The notes under the pieces: generated by a model | Told to the model about the DNA's origin: nothing | The model's database searches: none | Seen by the model: the letters and a program-made list of their open reading frames with translations, nothing else | Shown here: piece by piece, positions 6,157 through 6,713 of the stretch | Numbering within the stretch: the stretch's first letter is position 1 | How the letters are laid out: each line of letters starts with the position of its first letter | Program-made: the position numbers and the translations under genes | NCBI GenBank assembly: GCA_035250485.1 | Contig: DATFFB010000067.1 | Location: 1 to 6,713, forward strand | Source of the DNA: JACCTH01 sp035250485 | GTDB lineage: Bacteria; Actinomycetota; Acidimicrobiia; Spongiisociales; ZC4RG35 | DNA length: 6,713 nt | Direction of reading: 5' to 3'

Positions 6157-6713
6157 ACCTCCTGGAAGAGATAGGGCCGCAGCACATCGATGCGGGTATC
6201 GACCTCATCGGGGTGGATGTACCAGAGCGTGGCGGCCAGGGTCGAGAGCAATGGGTTCCCGTCCTGGGGAGTGAAGCAATAGCCAACGAGCTCGTTGCCG
6301 TTGCGAACCGTGACGGTGTCGATCGCCACCACCGTCTGCGAGAGGATGCGGCCGAAGTAGCCGTGATCGCGGCCGAAGCTGAAGACGCTGTTGGCCGACT
6401 TCTTGTATGTGATGGCCACCCGCTTGTTCGCGGCCAGGCGCTCCCTGACCTCATCGAGATCCATTTCCCGGTCGAGGGTGAGCGAGAAGTGAATCTGATG
6501 CATGTACTGGCTGTTGAGCTTGAGGGCAGACGAGAACAGATTCAGGTCGTAACCGAGAGTCTCGAACAGCCCGTGGGCATCGCGGGCGTGGTGGGTGCCG
6601 AAGCGAGCGTCCTTGTGTCGTTCGACGGTGGGCGAAGGGGCAAATCCCGAGTCCTGGGAAATGTCGTTAGAGCGGCGTATGCAGATGAACCGTCCGTCGG
6701 TGAGGTGGTTTGT
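6153..6713 (-). CDS. Type II (archaeal-type) glyceraldehyde-3-phosphate dehydrogenase-like protein, C-terminal part
   Basis: The reading frame is open from the right edge of the window to a TGA at 6155-6153 and gives 186 residues; the start lies outside. The protein resembles the C-terminal half of archaeal type II GAPDH, which interconverts glyceraldehyde-3-phosphate and 1,3-bisphosphoglycerate. Seen here are an arginine pair (IRRSND), then GTHHARDAHGLF near residues 39-50, matching the family's P-S-H-H-x-x-D-V segment that I take to carry the catalytic histidine, then SALKLNSQYMHQIHFSLTL, matching the M-A-V-K-x-P-T-T-x-M-H-x-H strand, and later VVAIDTVTVRNGNELVGY, matching the E-D-S-x-x-V-x-x-x-E-L strand. 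The family's H-Q-E-S-x-V-V-P-E-N-I-D-A-I-R-A tail is not conserved; TPQDGNPLLSTLAATLWY stands there instead. The catalytic Cys and Rossmann fold would be upstream and cannot be checked. It is therefore a divergent homologue, and a related dehydrogenase is possible. It overlaps the next gene by 4 nt (ATGA). Confidence 0.65.
   Translation of the reverse strand, partial: TNHLTDGRFICIRRSNDISQDSGFAPSPTVERHKDARFGTHHARDAHGLFETLGYDLNLFSSALKLNSQYMHQIHFSLTLDREMDLDEVRERLAANKRVAITYKKSANSVFSFGRDHGYFGRILSQTVVAIDTVTVRNGNELVGYCFTPQDGNPLLSTLAATLWYIHPDEVDTRIDVLRPYLFQEV
6158..6163 (-). promoter_or_regulatory. Strong Shine-Dalgarno AGGAGG unusually close to the ATG
   Basis: On the minus strand AGGAGG is followed by one T and then the ATG of the 93-aa gene, still inside the end of the GAPDH-like gene. 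This is the clearest ribosome-binding motif in the window, but a 1-nt spacer is far shorter than the usual 5-9 nt. The CTG at codon 3 would sit 7 nt away. The site may serve re-initiation after the overlapping TGA rather than independent initiation. Confidence 0.5.

Noticed and set aside
1..6713. Defence island, CRISPR array, prophage or transposon
   Set aside because: No repeats of CRISPR type, no transposase, integrase, nuclease or toxin-antitoxin signature is present; nearly every base is accounted for by metabolic and housekeeping genes.

Overview
This 6.7 kb window is high-GC DNA (roughly 60-65% by eye). All nine supported genes lie on the minus strand, so transcription runs from the right end to the left. 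The high GC, frequent GTG/TTG starts, few Shine-Dalgarno motifs and the protein styles (an actinobacterial-type RimO and CinA, and a DinB-fold protein) suggest a member of the Actinomycetota, possibly a deep or uncultured lineage such as the Acidimicrobiia. That placement is inference from gene content and style.

In transcription order the layout is: (1) the C-terminal 186 residues of an archaeal-type (type II) glyceraldehyde-3-phosphate dehydrogenase-like protein, running off the right edge; (2) a 93-aa helical protein of unknown function; (3) a PHP-family phosphoesterase resembling histidinol-phosphatase; (4) a flavin reductase-like FMN-binding protein; (5) RimO, the ribosomal protein S12 methylthiotransferase; (6) CinA, with a MoCF-like domain and a PncC nicotinamide-nucleotide amidase domain; (7) ThpR, an RNA 2',3'-cyclic phosphodiesterase of the 2H family; (8) a DinB-superfamily protein; (9) a shikimate-kinase-like P-loop kinase, running off the left edge.

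The genes are packed like an operon. Three junctions are 4-nt stop/start overlaps (one ATGA, two GTGA), cinA and thpR overlap by 28 nt, and most other gaps are 1-16 nt. The one real gap is 71 nt between thpR and the DinB gene. It holds a good candidate sigma-70-type promoter that would make an almost leaderless transcript of the last two genes. No stretch longer than 300 bases lacks a gene, and I saw no tRNA, rRNA, CRISPR array, insertion sequence or convincing terminator.

Functionally this is mostly a housekeeping mix: ribosome modification, repair of damaged pyridine nucleotides, RNA-end processing and central or biosynthetic metabolism. I found no convincing new defence or mobile system. 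The points most worth a second look are the shikimate-kinase-like protein that keeps its P-loop but lacks the shikimate-binding Arg and Gly-Gly-Gly signatures, the archaeal-type GAPDH-like protein in a bacterial operon, the cinA-thpR pair followed by a DinB gene where recA sits in some lineages, and a small degenerate tandem repeat over the PHP stop / flavin reductase start.
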